Below are positions 1 to 12,211 of a stretch of DNA of 64,000 nucleotides, piece after piece (the first letter of the stretch is position 1; the number at the start of each line of letters is the position of its first letter). A program made the position numbers and the translations under genes. The notes under the pieces were generated by a model, which saw only the letters and a program-made list of their open reading frames with translations, made no database searches and was not told the DNA's origin. The DNA lies in contig JAURVB010003196.1 in the NCBI GenBank assembly GCA_033002965.1, positions 1 through 64,000 on the forward strand. The letters run 5' to 3'. This DNA is from Piper betle. Taxonomy: Eukaryota > Streptophyta > Magnoliopsida > Piperales > Piperaceae.

Positions 1-349
1 TTTTAATTTTAGTCAAAGTAAACCTAAGCAAAAAATTTACAGAGCTACATTTCCTTATGAAAAATAGAAGAAGTTGGGCAAAATTTTGGGAGATGTGAAC
101 ACCTGAAAGAATATTTCATTTTCATCATATTTTTCTATTATCTGAACAAGTATGAGAAATTTTAACTCGAATCATTTCAGCAGCTTCAGCTAGACCAACC
201 AAATTATTTTTTAAATAATTATATGCTAATAATTAATCTTTAGTTGAAAATGTACTTTTGTCATCATAAATTACGTTACAAAAGGTCCGTATGGCAAGAC
301 AAATAGTAAGTTATCATTGGTTTTGTTAGGAATGGGCTATAGCAATGAT
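1..349. other. AT-rich intergenic DNA, no gene seen
   Basis: No credible coding frame, RNA gene or repeat end is visible. Composition is AT-rich like the rest of the left flank. Confidence 0.5.
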
Positions 350-400
350 TGTAATGACTTGGCCCAAACATAAATTAACGGGCCTAGTAAGAAGTAGATA
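350..400 (-). repeat. TRIM-like LTR fragment
   Basis: The start TGTAATGACTTGGCCCAAAC followed by a GGGCCTAGT block resembles the outer end of the TRIM LTRs seen intact at 44746 and 50298 (TGTAACGACCCGGCCCAAAG). Orientation follows those copies, where the LTR 3' end lies on the left. Similarity fades after about 50 bases and no partner LTR or TSD is evident, so this is an old fragment. Confidence 0.4.
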
Positions 401-3365
401 TTAATAGTTGACTTTTTATTTTTTAGCCAATAAAAATATTTCTTTGTGCATTTAGCTTTAACTAATATCATATAAATAGAATTTTTAGTTTCTGTAGTTG
501 ATTATACAGAGTATAGATATGTTGAGTCAATATCCAATGTTTTATTATGTTAGGAGATCGCAAGATCTGAGAATAAGAATCAAAAGAAATAGATGTGATG
601 AATAAGCTGGACATTTCGAGGAATAAGTAATCAAACAAGGAAATAGATATGATGAATAAGCTGGACATAATTACATGTGAACCAAGTCTCTATATCTCCA
701 ACTGAATATCTGTAAGAAAAATTAGTAATTCAGGAGACTAATCACTTATTTAAAACCAAGAGGTTGATTTAAGTAAAGTCAAACATGAGAGGGTAACCAA
801 AGATCATAATTAGACTCAATAGTCAATTTCTGGTCAATGGTTATGAACAAGTTCATTTAGGTCTACCTGCTTAGGATCCATGTAAGAGAATTAAGGATAG
901 AATAGTTGTTTTAGATTAGATGAAGGACGTTTGAGAAATTGTGTAAAAAGAGTTAAGCATTTAAGTACCTCACTTTTTCTACCCTAATGTTGCCCGCTCT
1001 CCTCCCTCTTCCTTGGAAGGCACACATCTCTCTCTACATGACCCTTCTCTTAAATTTGGAGCACGCCAAGTAGGTTTTGGTGCCAGGTTCTAGGTTTTTC
1101 CACCGAACAAAAGGTTAGTATATGAAATAAAACGAATTAATCAAGTAGATTCATGCAACATGTTCAAATTTCATGGTCTTGTGTGATGTATGTTTTGTTC
1201 TATGTTGTATGTGTATTTTCCTTTATGTTTAATGTATGCAATTAGTTAAACAATTTATTAAATTGGGTTTTAAGATATATTTTGATGTTTAAACTTGCTT
1301 GAAATATGATGCACAAGTAGTTGTTACGATAAAATAATGATCCGTGCTTGAATTGTTGAATTGTTGTGAGTTTAGAACAAGTACAGCCCTTACATGCAGT
1401 TTTCTTCTTCAATAAAATCATAAGTAGGGTAGATCACCATAGATTAAAAACCTACTATAGCACATGATTTTGTGTCTAAGGAGCATGAAAATCTTAGTTT
1501 TGTTTGATAAAAATCAGATAAAAAACCAAAAAGATAAGAAAATTTGGGTAACAAAACCCAAACCACAGCAACTCAATAGTAGTGTTGCAGTGCTTGAGCA
1601 ACATAACAAGGGTCGTCAGGGCTACGACTTTCACTTGACGTTGGTTTTGTGATCGTCTAGCGTCATGGTGCTCGTACCCCTGGTTTGAGTGTTTGTTGAA
1701 AGCTCATGTTCAGACCACCGCGCCACGACTCTCAAGTCTAGCACTGAGGCACTGAAACCCGAAACCTAATTTCATGTTATTTTGATACTTTCACTTCACA
1801 GACATTGTTTATGATTTTTTAATCATTGTATGATGTTTATATTACAGTGTATGCTTATTATGAGTGTTGTTAACATGTTTTATGAATTCATCATCATGCC
1901 CATATCATGACATAGCATGTAGGCATGGGTAAGCTAGCTGGGTTTTGATATAACTTTATATTATTGTTCAGACCAAGAGTTTGGCAGCGCAACATCCAGA
2001 AGCTCAGAGCAGCACGTAGATCAGGCTTGTCGTTTTAATATCCTCTATTTTATGACTATTAGACAGATTAATCAATGGTTGAAACTGGTTTTAACATGTT
2101 ATCATATGTTATAAGTTAACAGTTATCATGTTATCAGTAATCATGTTATCAGTTTATAGTCAAGGGTCATAGTTTTCATGTATTAAGTCGAAGCATATAA
2201 GGTCTAGATCTTACATGTTTTCGTGTTGTTTTATTTAAATTCATGTAATAGCTTGATAGACGTACTATGCCATAAGTTTTAGTGCATCCCTTTAAGCAAG
2301 GATCAAAGTCCATGTTCTAAGCTACTGTCTTAACGACATTAGCGATCACCAATAGTTTTTTATTCTATTTCACATAAGCCTTGTGGTGGCCACCACATTT
2401 CTCAAACTAAGGTAAGATGAAGTAACTCAGAGCAGGCCCCAAGACGCCAAATCCCAGTTAATGTTTAGGTGCCAAGGCGCCAAATAGGTTTTTATCTTTC
2501 CTGAGTTTTATGTTTTTTTCATGCCTAGCAAGGTAGGTATTGAACACATTATCTATGTTTTTTGTTAAGTTAACTTATCAAGGCTTACTAGTAAGTCACA
2601 CAGGTAATTAATTTAGTTATGTTTTCATGTTGTGCAAAGTTTATTAACCTATTAAGGCTTATTAGTAAGTCACATGAGTAATGTTAATCAGTTTATCATC
2701 TTATCAGTCAATCAGTTATCATGTGATGTTCATTTTGATTCAGTTATTAGGTATACATTTATTATGTACAATTACATGTTATCAGTTATCTAGTTTCAGT
2801 TCATGTCATATTTATGTTTAGTTAAACCAAGTTATGATCGATATTTTACTCGATTTTCCTTGTGTTTAATCAATTATAGTTTAATCTTATTTTCTTGTTT
2901 ATTGTTTCCTACATATGTAAATAGTAGACTCTAAATTGTTATTCAGTACTGAGTAGACAAAATTTATTTTGTACGTATATATTGGAGACCTTTCGAGCGA
3001 TGAGGCCGAGAAACTCAACAATTAGGATTTTTATTTATTTTTATTGTCTTATTTGCATATTAGAACAATAGTATTAGTAGACTTTTGTTGTGAGGGTACT
3101 TGCACATATATATTTTTATTTTGGAAATATAGACGTGTATTTTATTTTATATGGTGACTAAATGAAAACGATCATTTTATTGGTATTATTTTCTCAAATA
3201 TTTCATGCTTTAACATTTAAGTTAATGTCATGTTAAACAAGCTTTTGTTTGATTAATTGTCATGATTAAAGTTGCAACCATGTTAGTATGTTAAGGTCGT
3301 ACATAATATGTATCTAAATAGGCCCCTATAATCCAACACCATCCCGGATTTACTCTCATATCACT
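401..3365. other. Degenerate LTR-type intergenic DNA, no gene
   Basis: No gene is supported. A pyrimidine-rich stretch at about 960-1060, short repeats of the ATGTTATCAGT type at 2080-2160 and 2685-2790, and a block at about 1910-2030 spaced like the central part of the long LTRs suggest a decayed LTR copy, but ends cannot be placed. The 62-codon open frame at 1464-1652 has no recognisable domain and looks like chance. Confidence 0.4.
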
Positions 3366-3516
3366 TGTAAAGAATTGGTCCAAGCACAAATTAATGGGCC
3401 TAGTCATTTCATAAAAAATACTTACGCGAAGTTGAAGATTACAAGTACATCCCTACTAATATATTGTGGATCAGTAAATATTGTATGTGGGACTTAGTAT
3501 TTGGAGGATCTTAAAA
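3366..3516 (-). repeat. TRIM LTR copy with primer-binding-site remnant
   Basis: About 150 bp matching the TRIM LTR design: TGTAAAGAATTGGTCCAAG at the left, a GGGCCTAGTCATTTC block, and GTATGTGGGACTTAGT near the right end. Immediately to the left, ACTCTCATATCACT (3351-3364) matches a decayed reverse complement of the tRNA-iMet primer site TGGTATCAGAGC. This is where the 5' LTR and PBS lie in a minus-strand TRIM. The other LTR was not found. Confidence 0.5.
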
Positions 3517-4376
3517 TAACCTCACAATAAAAGCTCTTTTGTTTATTAAGGAAGATTGTGACAAAATATTTGTTAGTCATTTGTCTCGTCCTTTTTGACA
3601 AAAATTTAACATAGCATAAGCTCTAAAAAGGCTGTAAAACTTGATCCATTGTTTTTACGACCGGTTTGGCTTTGGTTTAACTTGGTTAGCGTGCAGTCGG
3701 TTCAGTTAGATCTGATTGACGCTAAGGGGTCCTTATGTGTTGTTGGGGTATTAGGTGTGTCCGTCGTCGAGTATTAGACGGTCGGCTGTAATTGCCAAGT
3801 CGTGGGCTTAATTGTGAATCAAGATGTTTTAGATACCCTTAGGGCTGAGTGTTGCATAAGAGTCTTGCATAATGCATCCTCGGCATACCCACAAGACCTA
3901 GTCATGTTTTGAAGTCATCCCACCCATTTTTCCTCTTATTGTGTTCCTTCCCTTCCTTCGACTCCTTTCTTTTTATTGTTTTCCTCTCTTTACCCTTGTC
4001 ACGGCAATATGTCGAGCACAAGGGCACCCTCCTAGAGCCTTCGCGCCTTTGCGTGTGGGCTTGTGAGTGTTCTGCATGCAGAGCAAGGGCGCCCCTAAGG
4101 TGCCTTTGTGCTTGCATCGGGTAGGGTTCTTTATAAAACCCTTCCCACTTCCATTTCCCCCTCCCCCTCTATTCTCCTCTCAACCACCCTTCGTCGCCTC
4201 CCAGCCTTTCTTCCTGCCCTCTTCCCCTCTATTTTCCCTCATTTTCCCCCTCTTTTTCAGCTTCTCCTCCCCTTTCCTCCCCTTCTCTACCCCTTCCTTT
4301 GGGTACACTTTTCTTCCTTTTTTCTTCCATTGTTTTGCATGGTTTGACTTTTCATGTAGACCTTCTTATAATCATG
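3517..4376. other. Intergenic DNA with pyrimidine-rich tract
   Basis: Contains a strong C/T tract at about 4130-4330 that gives several overlapping low-complexity open frames without domain character. Comparable tracts sit in the transcribed leader of the long LTRs elsewhere in this window, so the tract probably belongs to the LTR copy that continues at 4377. Confidence 0.4.
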
Positions 4377-6900
4377 TAAATTATATCATTTTGATTATTT
4401 TAGAATATTGTTCAATATGTTATACATGTTAGATAATTATAAAATATTGAATTTTATATAAAGTTTGTACCCTAATTGATGTTTGGGTTGTGTTTTGTAC
4501 GGCTAGTTGATTATGCATAGTAAAACACTACTGAAACACCTAATCAAGGTTGTACCAATAAAAAAAATTGAACTTTATAAATTTGGTTCACATTTGAGTT
4601 TCTTCGAATCACGCACTAAATATTAATTAATTAAATAAGCAACGTACTAATAATTTTTGTATATGTGTATTTTTAAAATGAACCCACCGTATGTTCTTAC
4701 TTAATTTCATATTGAAATTAATTAATTTAATAAATGATAAAATATTTAATTAATAAAATTTATTATTTGTACAGTTGGGTTGGGTGATGACATCTCAATT
4801 AGCTCTACAAGAGCCAACCGAATCTGTCCGATTAGATCATCTTTTGAGTTTTAGATTCAATTTGTATCGACAATTTAACCTTTGGGTTACTAACTAATTC
4901 ACCAATCAGATCAGATTATTTTAATAATAATTTAGATATTACGTTATTGTGTAGCGTGTTAGGATATCTCAAGCTTAGGTGTTTAAGTCCCCAAACATAT
5001 CTACATCTTTCGGTATCATTGTGGTATCTCAAATGTGTAGGTTTAAGCCCAATTGATATTCCTAATATACTGACATCAAACTTATAATTGCAGGACATGG
5101 TTTATTAACCTACTCAGCTTATTTCACGGTATCAAAAACCATGTTTGAACACGGATATCAAGTCAGATCGGTTGTGTGTTTATTTAAATTCATGTTGCAT
5201 GTCATGCAACCTTACTACATATAGGATTGTTAATTCATTGCACTCATTCATATTATAAGATCGTGTAGCTATCCGCATCGCTAGGCAGCTTGAAGTTGGG
5301 CTTGTCGCGGTAAGACGAGGAGCGCTTCTTAGGTCTATTAGGATTCTCTTCTACTAATATTCTACTTGGCTCACATGATTTAAATTGCATTGTATAACGT
5401 AATTAGTGGCATTTAACTGGTCTTCCAAATTAATAGAACCTCAACGATAAGATCCCTTGATGAGATTTTAAAAGTTATAAGATCTAGTTCAAAGTCGCAC
5501 GTTAGTGCTACTTGAATTATCTATGCCTAGACTTTATACATGTATTATGTTATCCGGATTTTGACTTTCATGCAAAATGGATAGGATGCATGACGTCATC
5601 GAGGGACCTGGTTGGTACCCACCTTTGGTGGTTGGTGACGATCATATATATACATGATCTCAACTTACTCACTACTTACTAGCAGTGCATATTTCGTCAT
5701 GTACGCCTTCGTCGAATATATCAAGGGCATGCAGTGCTGTAGTGATTATCATATAGACCCTATTGGCTATATTATCTACATGTTACTGTGAGCTATTATC
5801 CGGACCATGTGTACGGTTACTAACGATTATGATTACAATTAGGTCCTATTGGCCACTTACTTATGACCAGTGGATTGGGGAAAGTTGTTTCATTTTAGTT
5901 CCTCCAGGATAACTATTTTATCCATCTGTCATTATTGTGATTTTTTCCTATTAGTTATTTGGGACTCGGTAACATTTGTTACTAATGTGTTTTTCAAATA
6001 TCATGTAGGTGAGCAAGGTTGGCTTTGGATGGTGTATCTGGGCAAATTATGAGGACCTTGGTGGATGTTGGGCTGGCTTTTGGTGTTGTGGGATTTTGGC
6101 ATGTTGTGTTGTGTCCCTTGGGGATGTCTATTATTTCTAATATATTTGACATGTTATTGTGGATGGCATGAGACTAAGGTTCATGTTATGATATTGTGGT
6201 CATGTAGCCTTGAAACTTGTGTTGTGACCCATGTTAGCTTGTGCCTTTCGATGTGATATCATTGTAGTTGCTAGCTTTTGTTTACCTAACCATATTTCAT
6301 TTATTTTGCCAATGGAATACTCTAGGGTACGAGGTCTAACTTATTTGATGCAAGTTTCTCCAAGTATTAATACCCTACCGTATCCATCTAGAAATTTTAG
6401 TTAGGAATCCTGGAACTAATGGATAAATAATCTTGGTATGTGAAACCATGCTGCTTTTGTAGGCACACAGAGCGAAGAAGGAACATGGGTTGGAAGAGCT
6501 TCAGTGATTTGTAAATTGCAAGAGAAGGGCTTATGTGAAGACCAAACAAGCCATCAGCCAAATGAACATGAAATTTGTCTTAATGATCATGTGAATGATC
6601 TAGAAATGTGGAGTAACACCTTTGAAATGCTTCTGTGAATGCTAAGTGATATTCTGAAAAGTTACGTGACTATTCTATGATTGAATGATAATTATACAGG
6701 TGGTATAAAATTTTCATCGTCCTATTTACAGGAGAGATTCTGCCAAATTTTCTCTAGAAACTTAGTATCATTTTATAAATTCGACTAATCTAGGATATCC
6801 TACTTGCATGAGTCAAGTCCTAGGTGTCTTGCATGCATTTTGGTGTTAACTAGCATTAGTTTTCCCTCGACTTCTATCCTCGTATTCTACCCAACCCTAG
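4377..6900 (+). repeat. Old long-LTR copy Y, plus orientation
   Basis: This stretch is the inverted counterpart of 21834-24418. Matching blocks include the TTATATAAAGTTTG segment near 4455 and its reverse complement near 24340, the Ile/Leu-rich-looking stretch at 5870-6260 against 22470-22990, and the GGAAGAGCTTC block near 6495 against 22280. Landmarks of the long-LTR family occur in the expected order (CCTTGATGAGATTTT near 5455, an ATGTAGGTGAGCAAGG splice-like block near 6003). No protein-coding capacity is seen. Ends are approximate because both copies have diverged. Confidence 0.6.
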
Positions 6901-6984
6901 AGAGTTGTGTCCTCGGAATTCCTACGCTCGAGCTTGTAGATCTAGCGAGCTAACTACATTCGGCCCAATCCGCCATCAATATAG

Positions 6985-7152
6985 CCCTTGCTCTAATACC
7001 CTTTGTAATGATTTGCCTAAATTGCAACACATTGGGCCTAAGTAAACCCTTTAAAGTAGTTAATCTAAATTAAAAATGAATAGATCATCCTCACTGATAA
7101 AATGGCTCTTACCCAAGTAGGTATTGGATGTGGGATAATTTGAGATTTCACA
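6985..7152 (-). repeat. TRIM LTR copy with PBS remnant
   Basis: An LTR of about 149 bp (7004-7152) begins TGTAATGATTTGCC and ends GAGATTTCACA, with the internal landmarks ACATTGGGCCTAAGT and AGTAGGTATTGGATGTGGG shared with the younger TRIMs. GCTCTAATACCC at 6990-7001, just left of the LTR, is a one-base variant of the reverse-complemented initiator-tRNA primer site. The second LTR is missing or unrecognisable, so this is half an element. Confidence 0.65.
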
Positions 7153-7717
7153 ATCCTAATAATATAGGGAATCAAAAGATTTCATACTAGAAAAAATGAA
7201 AAAGCGTGAACCCTAATTTAAGAAAAAAGAATTCTAAAATCTATTTGACAACCAATGATTTCATCAGAATATGGAAGAGGTGCTTGTCATAAATGCAAAT
7301 AGTGGCTTACCAGGTCAAAGTGATTGCAATGGAAGGCATGACTACCCACATGGTGCATCCTACACTCCCAATACATGTAAATGAGAGCCCTAAATCACAC
7401 TCATGCACACAAAATGAAATTTATACATTTGTACTCTTCATGGCCAATCATTTACATTATGATATATACACGGTCTTAAAGTCAACAAATATGACCTAAT
7501 TGGCCCCATATATACACATATTAACTAAACTATAACACCAATTTGACAAAAACCGATCCAATAGACTTATATGCACATATCAACCAAACTAAGAGCAATT
7601 TGACTTGAACCAATGCAATGGTAAATCCAAAAATTAGGGGCTAAAGGAACAAGTTTTACAATTCCTTCTCACACATATAGGTATAAAAGTCATGTAGATT
7701 TTTATGTCATGTAATAT
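7153..7717. other. Intergenic DNA, no gene seen
   Basis: A 68-codon frame at 7293-7499 has no recognisable motif. Nothing else stands out. Confidence 0.5.
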
Positions 7718-8103
7718 TGTCAAAGTTAGCCCACATTTAGTACGTACTGGTGTAGGGTCCAATGTATTAGCTGGGAAGAGTTTATGATCTTCAACTTGGT
7801 TAATTATTTTTTAGAAGATGGTTAAGTTCATCAATTTGCACTAATTGAGTCGGGTCATTACAGGTGGTACTAGAGCCAACCTGAGACAGATTTAGATTAA
7901 GCTCAAAAGACATAGAAAGAATTTGATGATGAAATCTTTCTTAAGGTGGGTGGAATATAGCATTTCCAAAGTTTGTCCCATATCTAATACTTGCGCAGGG
8001 TAACAACAAAAATAGTAGGGATGAGTTTATGATCGCTTAGCTAATCATTTTTAAAGAGATGACTAACCGCATTAGTATGCACTAATTGGACCGTGCTATT
8101 ACA
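7718..8103 (+). mobile_element. Degenerate TRIM retroelement, plus orientation
   Basis: Two related LTRs of about 145 bp flank a short internal region. LTR 1 ends CGGGTCATTACA at 7862 and is followed at once by GGTGGTACTAGAGCC, a decayed tRNA-iMet primer site. The internal region ends with AAGGTGGGTGGA (about 7946), the polypurine tract used by the other TRIMs here. LTR 2 then begins and ends CTATTACA at 8103. An 8-bp direct repeat TGTCATGT lies at 7705-7712 and 8104-8111 and may be the target duplication if the left LTR edge has shifted by a few bases. The element is much older than the copies at 44746 and 50298. Confidence 0.7.
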
Positions 8104-8814
8104 TGTCATGTGAGGGGATAAAGATATATATGTTTGGCTCTTGTTGAGGTGGCCGATATGGAATTCACATCGAGACTCCATATTAGAAGAGATAATGAAT
8201 TTGCATCCTTATGTCTTTACCTTCTCTCATCTGGAAGGCAAAGAGTTCAAATTATGTCATGACCATAGTATAGTTAGCTTTGTTTTACAACCTCAGAGAT
8301 TGGTTTCATAGAGGTTTGGAGAGGGTGCCTAGGTAACCATGTATGAATCGGCGCCTATACATGTAAGGTAGAGTACATATCATGATGTTTCATATTTATA
8401 ATATGGGGCATGCTGGGATAAAATGCCCTAATGAGTATTTTCTCTTGGAGTATTAATGTATTTATATTCTTGTGAATTGTTGAATTCATTTTACAATTTG
8501 TTACATTGTTATTTCGAACTAGAAGACACTCATTGCTAATGTTTTTCTATTGCATGTTATAGTTTTGGTGCTTCCTGGTTGAGGTCTGCTACAAAGATGG
8601 GATATGATGAGTACCATACTAGGGATGGTTGTGTTGTCATTTGTGTGTTTTTCTTTATTTTTATAATGTATGTATTTCAATGATTGGAGTGCGTTTACTA
8701 TATTTGACCAAATATGTGAGTTAAGTTCTCGAGGAGTACCTCGTATTATGTATTAATGGTAGTTTGCACTAGTTGACATATAATTATTTGAGCTGCATTC
8801 GAGTTCAATAAAGG
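8104..8814. other. Intergenic DNA, no gene seen
   Basis: No coding frame or clear repeat boundary. A few phrases resemble old LTR DNA but cannot be placed. Confidence 0.4.
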
Positions 8815-9230
8815 CTTCACTAGTTTTATTTACCTGGTTTGCTTACCTTTACGAAGGAGCTTAATTAGTTTAATTTATCTAATTTGCATATCTTTACAAA
8901 GGAAGCGGGTTTGTTATAACAAGTGCTACAACAAACCCGCTATAGCGCTTCTCCTTAATGGCTCAAACCACCCCAATTAGTGAAAACTCTTCTAATTGTT
9001 GTGATTTACAGCAATCAGAGAAAAGCTAAAGACTTCACTAGTTTTATTTACCTGGTTTGCTTGCACCTTTAAAAGGACTTAATTAGTTTAATTTATCTAA
9101 TTTGCATATCTTTACAAAGGAAGCGGGTTTGTTATAACAAGTGCTACAACAAACCCGCTATAGCAGCCATCCTTAATGGCTCAAACCACCCCAATTAGTG
9201 AAAACTCTTCTGGTTGTTGTGATTTACACC
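8815..9230. repeat. 218-bp tandem duplication carrying a hairpin
   Basis: Two nearly identical adjacent copies begin CTTCACTAGTTTTATTTACC at 8815 and 9033. Each contains GCGGGTTTGTT, a spacer of about 14 bases, then AACAAACCCGC (about 8904-8940 and 9122-9158), a perfect 11-bp inverted repeat. Differences between copies are few and concentrated after the hairpin (GCGCTTCTCC against GCAGCCATCC). Confidence 0.85.
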
Positions 9231-9972
9231 GGTGAGAGAACACGCTATAGCTGTTATTGCAGCATTTGGTACAATAAATCTAATTCCCTTTATGAGGATA
9301 GTCATTGCATCCTTACCTATTATTAGCTCGGTGCATGCATTTTCTCTCGTTTACGCATATGGATGCACGGTAATACTGGTCTTCCTTCCTGAGATGCTCA
9401 ATAGGAGTTAGAGCATTTGGTTATGTTCATGTCCAACTGGCTAAGCATGTGACTTTGACACAACAATGCAATTTCCAATTTGAGCTCTTGGTGGACCTAA
9501 TTTGGGGCGTTACGAATCCAATAACCAGTCATCGCTCTAATATCCCTGATATAGTAAGAACATTACCTCAATCTAAATTGATATATGAAATTGAGTCACT
9601 CGGGGAATCACTCTCTTATATACTACATTGAGGATTGCAACGGATTAGAAGCATAACTCAAATTATTAAAATCAAATGATTGCCAATCAAGCATAAATTG
9701 GGAATTATCATTTATAATTATACTCTTAATAGAAGTATTACAAGTCCCACTATTTAAAATTAACATAAATAAATATAAAAATATAAATATAGCACATAAA
9801 TATTCCATTTATTTTAATGCTTTTAACCATCTCACCTTAATTATCAAAATGATTATCGTAAAAATTAATTTTAAAAACTTTTAAACTAATGCATTTTATA
9901 AAATTCAAAAATAGGACGTACTGATATCTAAAACAATAAAAATTTATCAACTTCTTCTTTGTGTATTCTACT

Positions 9973-9975
<3 letters not shown>
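9231..9975. other. AT-rich intergenic DNA, no gene seen
   Basis: Two short open frames (9449-9631 and 9623-9808) have no domain character. No repeat ends are visible. Confidence 0.5.
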
Positions 9976-9976
<1 letters not shown>

Positions 9977-10015
<39 letters not shown>

Positions 10016-10018
10016 TAT
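9977..10018. repeat. (AT)n microsatellite at transposon edge
   Basis: About 20 AT dinucleotides abut the left terminal inverted repeat of the element that begins near 10019. A matching AT run lies at the right end (14643-14672), suggesting insertion into or slippage beside an AT tract. Confidence 0.9.
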
Positions 10019-10120
10019 GTGAGTCCCGCTTCCCTCAGCAAAGGGCAGGTAAGTTGTGTGCGCCACATATTAATGTGGACCGTCCAATTACATCCACGGT
10101 CTAAATTAAACCCTAAACAT
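10019..10120 (+). repeat. Left terminal inverted repeat
   Basis: Pairs with 14526-14641. The most conserved core is GTGTGCGCCACATAT (10056-10070). The two arms differ by scattered substitutions and a few indels, most notably an insertion of about 15 bases in the right arm next to TTTATC. Confidence 0.8.
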
Positions 10121-10324
10121 GTTCGTTGCACCCAATTTCAGCTGCCTACAACCTTGCTGGCCCAGCCGCTGCATCCGACCCTTGCTGCCCTGGCCGCCGC
10201 ATCTGACCCTTGATGCCCAGCCGCCGCCTACCGGTATCCCGCCGCCGTCGCATCCACCCCCTCCCTCCCCAACCCTCCGTCATCTTGGGTACGCTGCCGG
10301 TGCGGCGCCAACCAGGCGAGGGCG

Positions 10325-10690
10325 ATGGTGCTTCAGCAGTGGACACCGCTCATGGTGGCTGCCACCTACGGCAGCCTCGACATGATGAGCCTGATTGTGG
10401 TCGCCGGGCCTGCCGTCAACGTCAACCGGTCCTGCTTCCCCGACAGCAGCACGACCTTCCACTGCGCCGTGTCTGGTGGCTCCCTCGACACCTTCGAGGA
10501 GGTCCGGATGCTGCTCGCCGCCGGCGCGGATGTCACCATCGTCGATTCGGGCGGTCACCGCCCTCTCAACGTCGTCGTCTCACCGCTCAAGCTACAAAGC
10601 CAGAAGCTTGCTCTGTCCAAGCTCCTTGCCCCTTCCGTTGATGCGCCCGACTGCTTATGGGTGATTTTGGGTTTTATGGTTTTCAGGTGA
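10325..10690 (+). pseudogene. Captured ankyrin-repeat fragment of a CCCH zinc-finger (TZF) protein
   Basis: The open frame encodes two ankyrin-type units: WTPLMVAATYGSLDMM near the start, VNRSC followed by TTFHCAVSGGSLD, then LLAAGADVTIVDSGGHRPLN and VVSPLKLQSQKLALSKLL. The order TPLMVAATYGS, DVNRSC, LHCAASGGS, LLAAGAD, GHRP, PPKL is what I know from the ankyrin region of plant arginine-rich tandem CCCH zinc-finger proteins, which bind RNA in stress and hormone responses. The zinc fingers themselves are absent and the frame runs out into non-homologous DNA. It is GC-rich like a coding exon while the surroundings are AT-rich. It lies inside a transposon and is best read as a captured fragment, not a gene. 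Confidence 0.75.
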
Positions 10691-11158
10691 GAGTTGCCGA
10701 TAGTGGAAAATTCAATTTTAGCTTCGACTGCTTATCTGCGGCGAGAGACATCCCACAATCAACCCGGAGAAAGTGAAAGTTACAGTAGAGGGACTTGCCC
10801 ACAGTAATCCAACTTCATTCTTTGTCTAAATATTTTGTTGTTAATGGAGAGCATAAATCTAATTTGTTTTATTCTGTGCAGCTAGCATTCTTTAATTGTT
10901 CAAGATAGCAATGATTTTTTGACATATATATGATGCAACGATATATGCTCCATTGCTTTGACAAAAAAAATGATATGTGCTCCATATGGTCGTCCAAAGA
11001 TATTTTTGTTGTAATAGCAGAGAAAAACTAGACAATGTCGATCTCAGTTCCTTGCCTATACTTTCCATTGAAAATGAGTCAACAGCAAGAATTCTTTGAA
11101 TTTGGAAGTGCCTGCGGATGCCGCTACTACTTGCGAGTTTCAAGGATCAACATGGAAT

Positions 11159-11284
11159 GAAGACCTGCATGCACAGAGCAGCACGAAGGGGAATGCTCGT
11201 GAGATTGGTCACAAAGCGTGCCATGAGGATCAAGATTGGTGTTATCAAACCACTTTCTTTCTTTCCCACTGTTTATAAACAATG
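11159..11284 (+). repeat. Left arm of internal inverted duplication
   Basis: Matches the reverse complement of 12082-12211 over about 125 bases with few differences. Shared phrases are GAAGACCTGCATGCACAGAG, GCACGAAGGGGAATGCTC, GAGGATCAAGATTGGTG and CCCACTGTTTAT. The arms enclose about 800 bp, including the TPR fragment. Confidence 0.85.
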
Positions 11285-11453
11285 TTAGGTCAGCTGCAAG
11301 CGCTAGGGTTCGAGGAAATGACCTTTTCAATATGGCCCCCTATGATCCTGTTCTTCTTTGCAATAGGGCAGCTTGCAGATACAAACTTGGACAGTGGGAG
11401 AAAGCTTTTGATGATTGTAAAGAAGCTTTGAATGTATTTTGTTGGGACGATTG
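11285..11453 (+). pseudogene. Captured TPR fragment of a TTL-like protein
   Basis: The frame reads SAASARVRGNDLFN and then LLCNRAACRYKLGQWEKAF followed by DDCKEALNV. In plant TPR-thioredoxin-like (TTL) proteins the A.AR.RGNDLF segment and the LLCNRAAC.SKLG.WE.A..DC..AL segment are adjacent TPR helices, separated by about 20 residues that are missing here. The missing part (roughly the FAEA..AYGEGL helix) suggests deletion at capture. There is no start codon, no thioredoxin-like domain and no continuation, so this is a non-functional piece. It starts directly at the end of the left inverted-repeat arm. Confidence 0.75.
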
Positions 11454-12081
11454 TGAAAGTTACTTTGTTTGTAAGCTTTCTTCTATTGAAGATGCAAAGC
11501 TGCTATATTTAGTTCTCAATTTGGTTTGATGGATGTGTTATTGGCTATGCTGTATAGAACTATGCTTATCTCTCTTGTTTTCTTGTTACTAGATTCTACT
11601 AGATCTTTAAATTTATTGTAATAATTACATTACTCATTTCTTTTCTTTTATAAAAGAAAACCATCCATGTTTTGTTGTCGTAAACCTTGCACGAAAGGAA
11701 TTGGATTTTATTTTTGATTATTTTGAAAATAAAAAACTTGCTTAACGATAATGTTCTTTCCCAACAACATGTTTTGAAGCATCCCCTCGTGACATGTTTT
11801 GCAGATTGCGTTAAATTGATGTTAAGTATGAATTTTTTGGTGCTAATCGCACTTTTACTTGTATGATAGGCTATTTTGTGCGGGTGTTCTTTGTTATTAT
11901 AAGCACTTTGCTTAAACCTCAACGCAAGTGAACTGTGATGAACGTGTTAAAGTTCCTCGGTTCAATCTTTGGCCAAACTTTGACATTGTCTAAATCGATG
12001 TAAATTTTTTCAAAAGAAAGTGAGCCACAATGCGATGTATTTGATATTAAATATTAGTTCAATACACTCCAGATGTATAAC

Positions 12082-12211
12082 CATTGTTTGTCAATAAACA
12101 GTGGGAAAGAGAGTAGGTGGTTTGATAACACCAATCTTGATCCTCATGACATGCTTTGTGACCAATCTCAAGAGCATTCCCCTTCGTGCTGCTCTGTGCA
12201 TGCAGGTCTTC
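12082..12211 (-). repeat. Right arm of internal inverted duplication
   Basis: Reverse complement of 11159-11284. A transcript crossing both arms would fold into a stem of about 125 bp with a loop of about 800 nt. Confidence 0.85.

Noticed and set aside
4067..4432. Phe/Pro-rich frame of 121 codons
   Set aside because: Translation of a pyrimidine tract; low complexity, no conserved motif.
11285..11453. A real TPR gene exon
   Set aside because: About 20 residues of the TPR are missing, neighbouring exons are absent, and it lies between inverted-repeat arms within a transposon.
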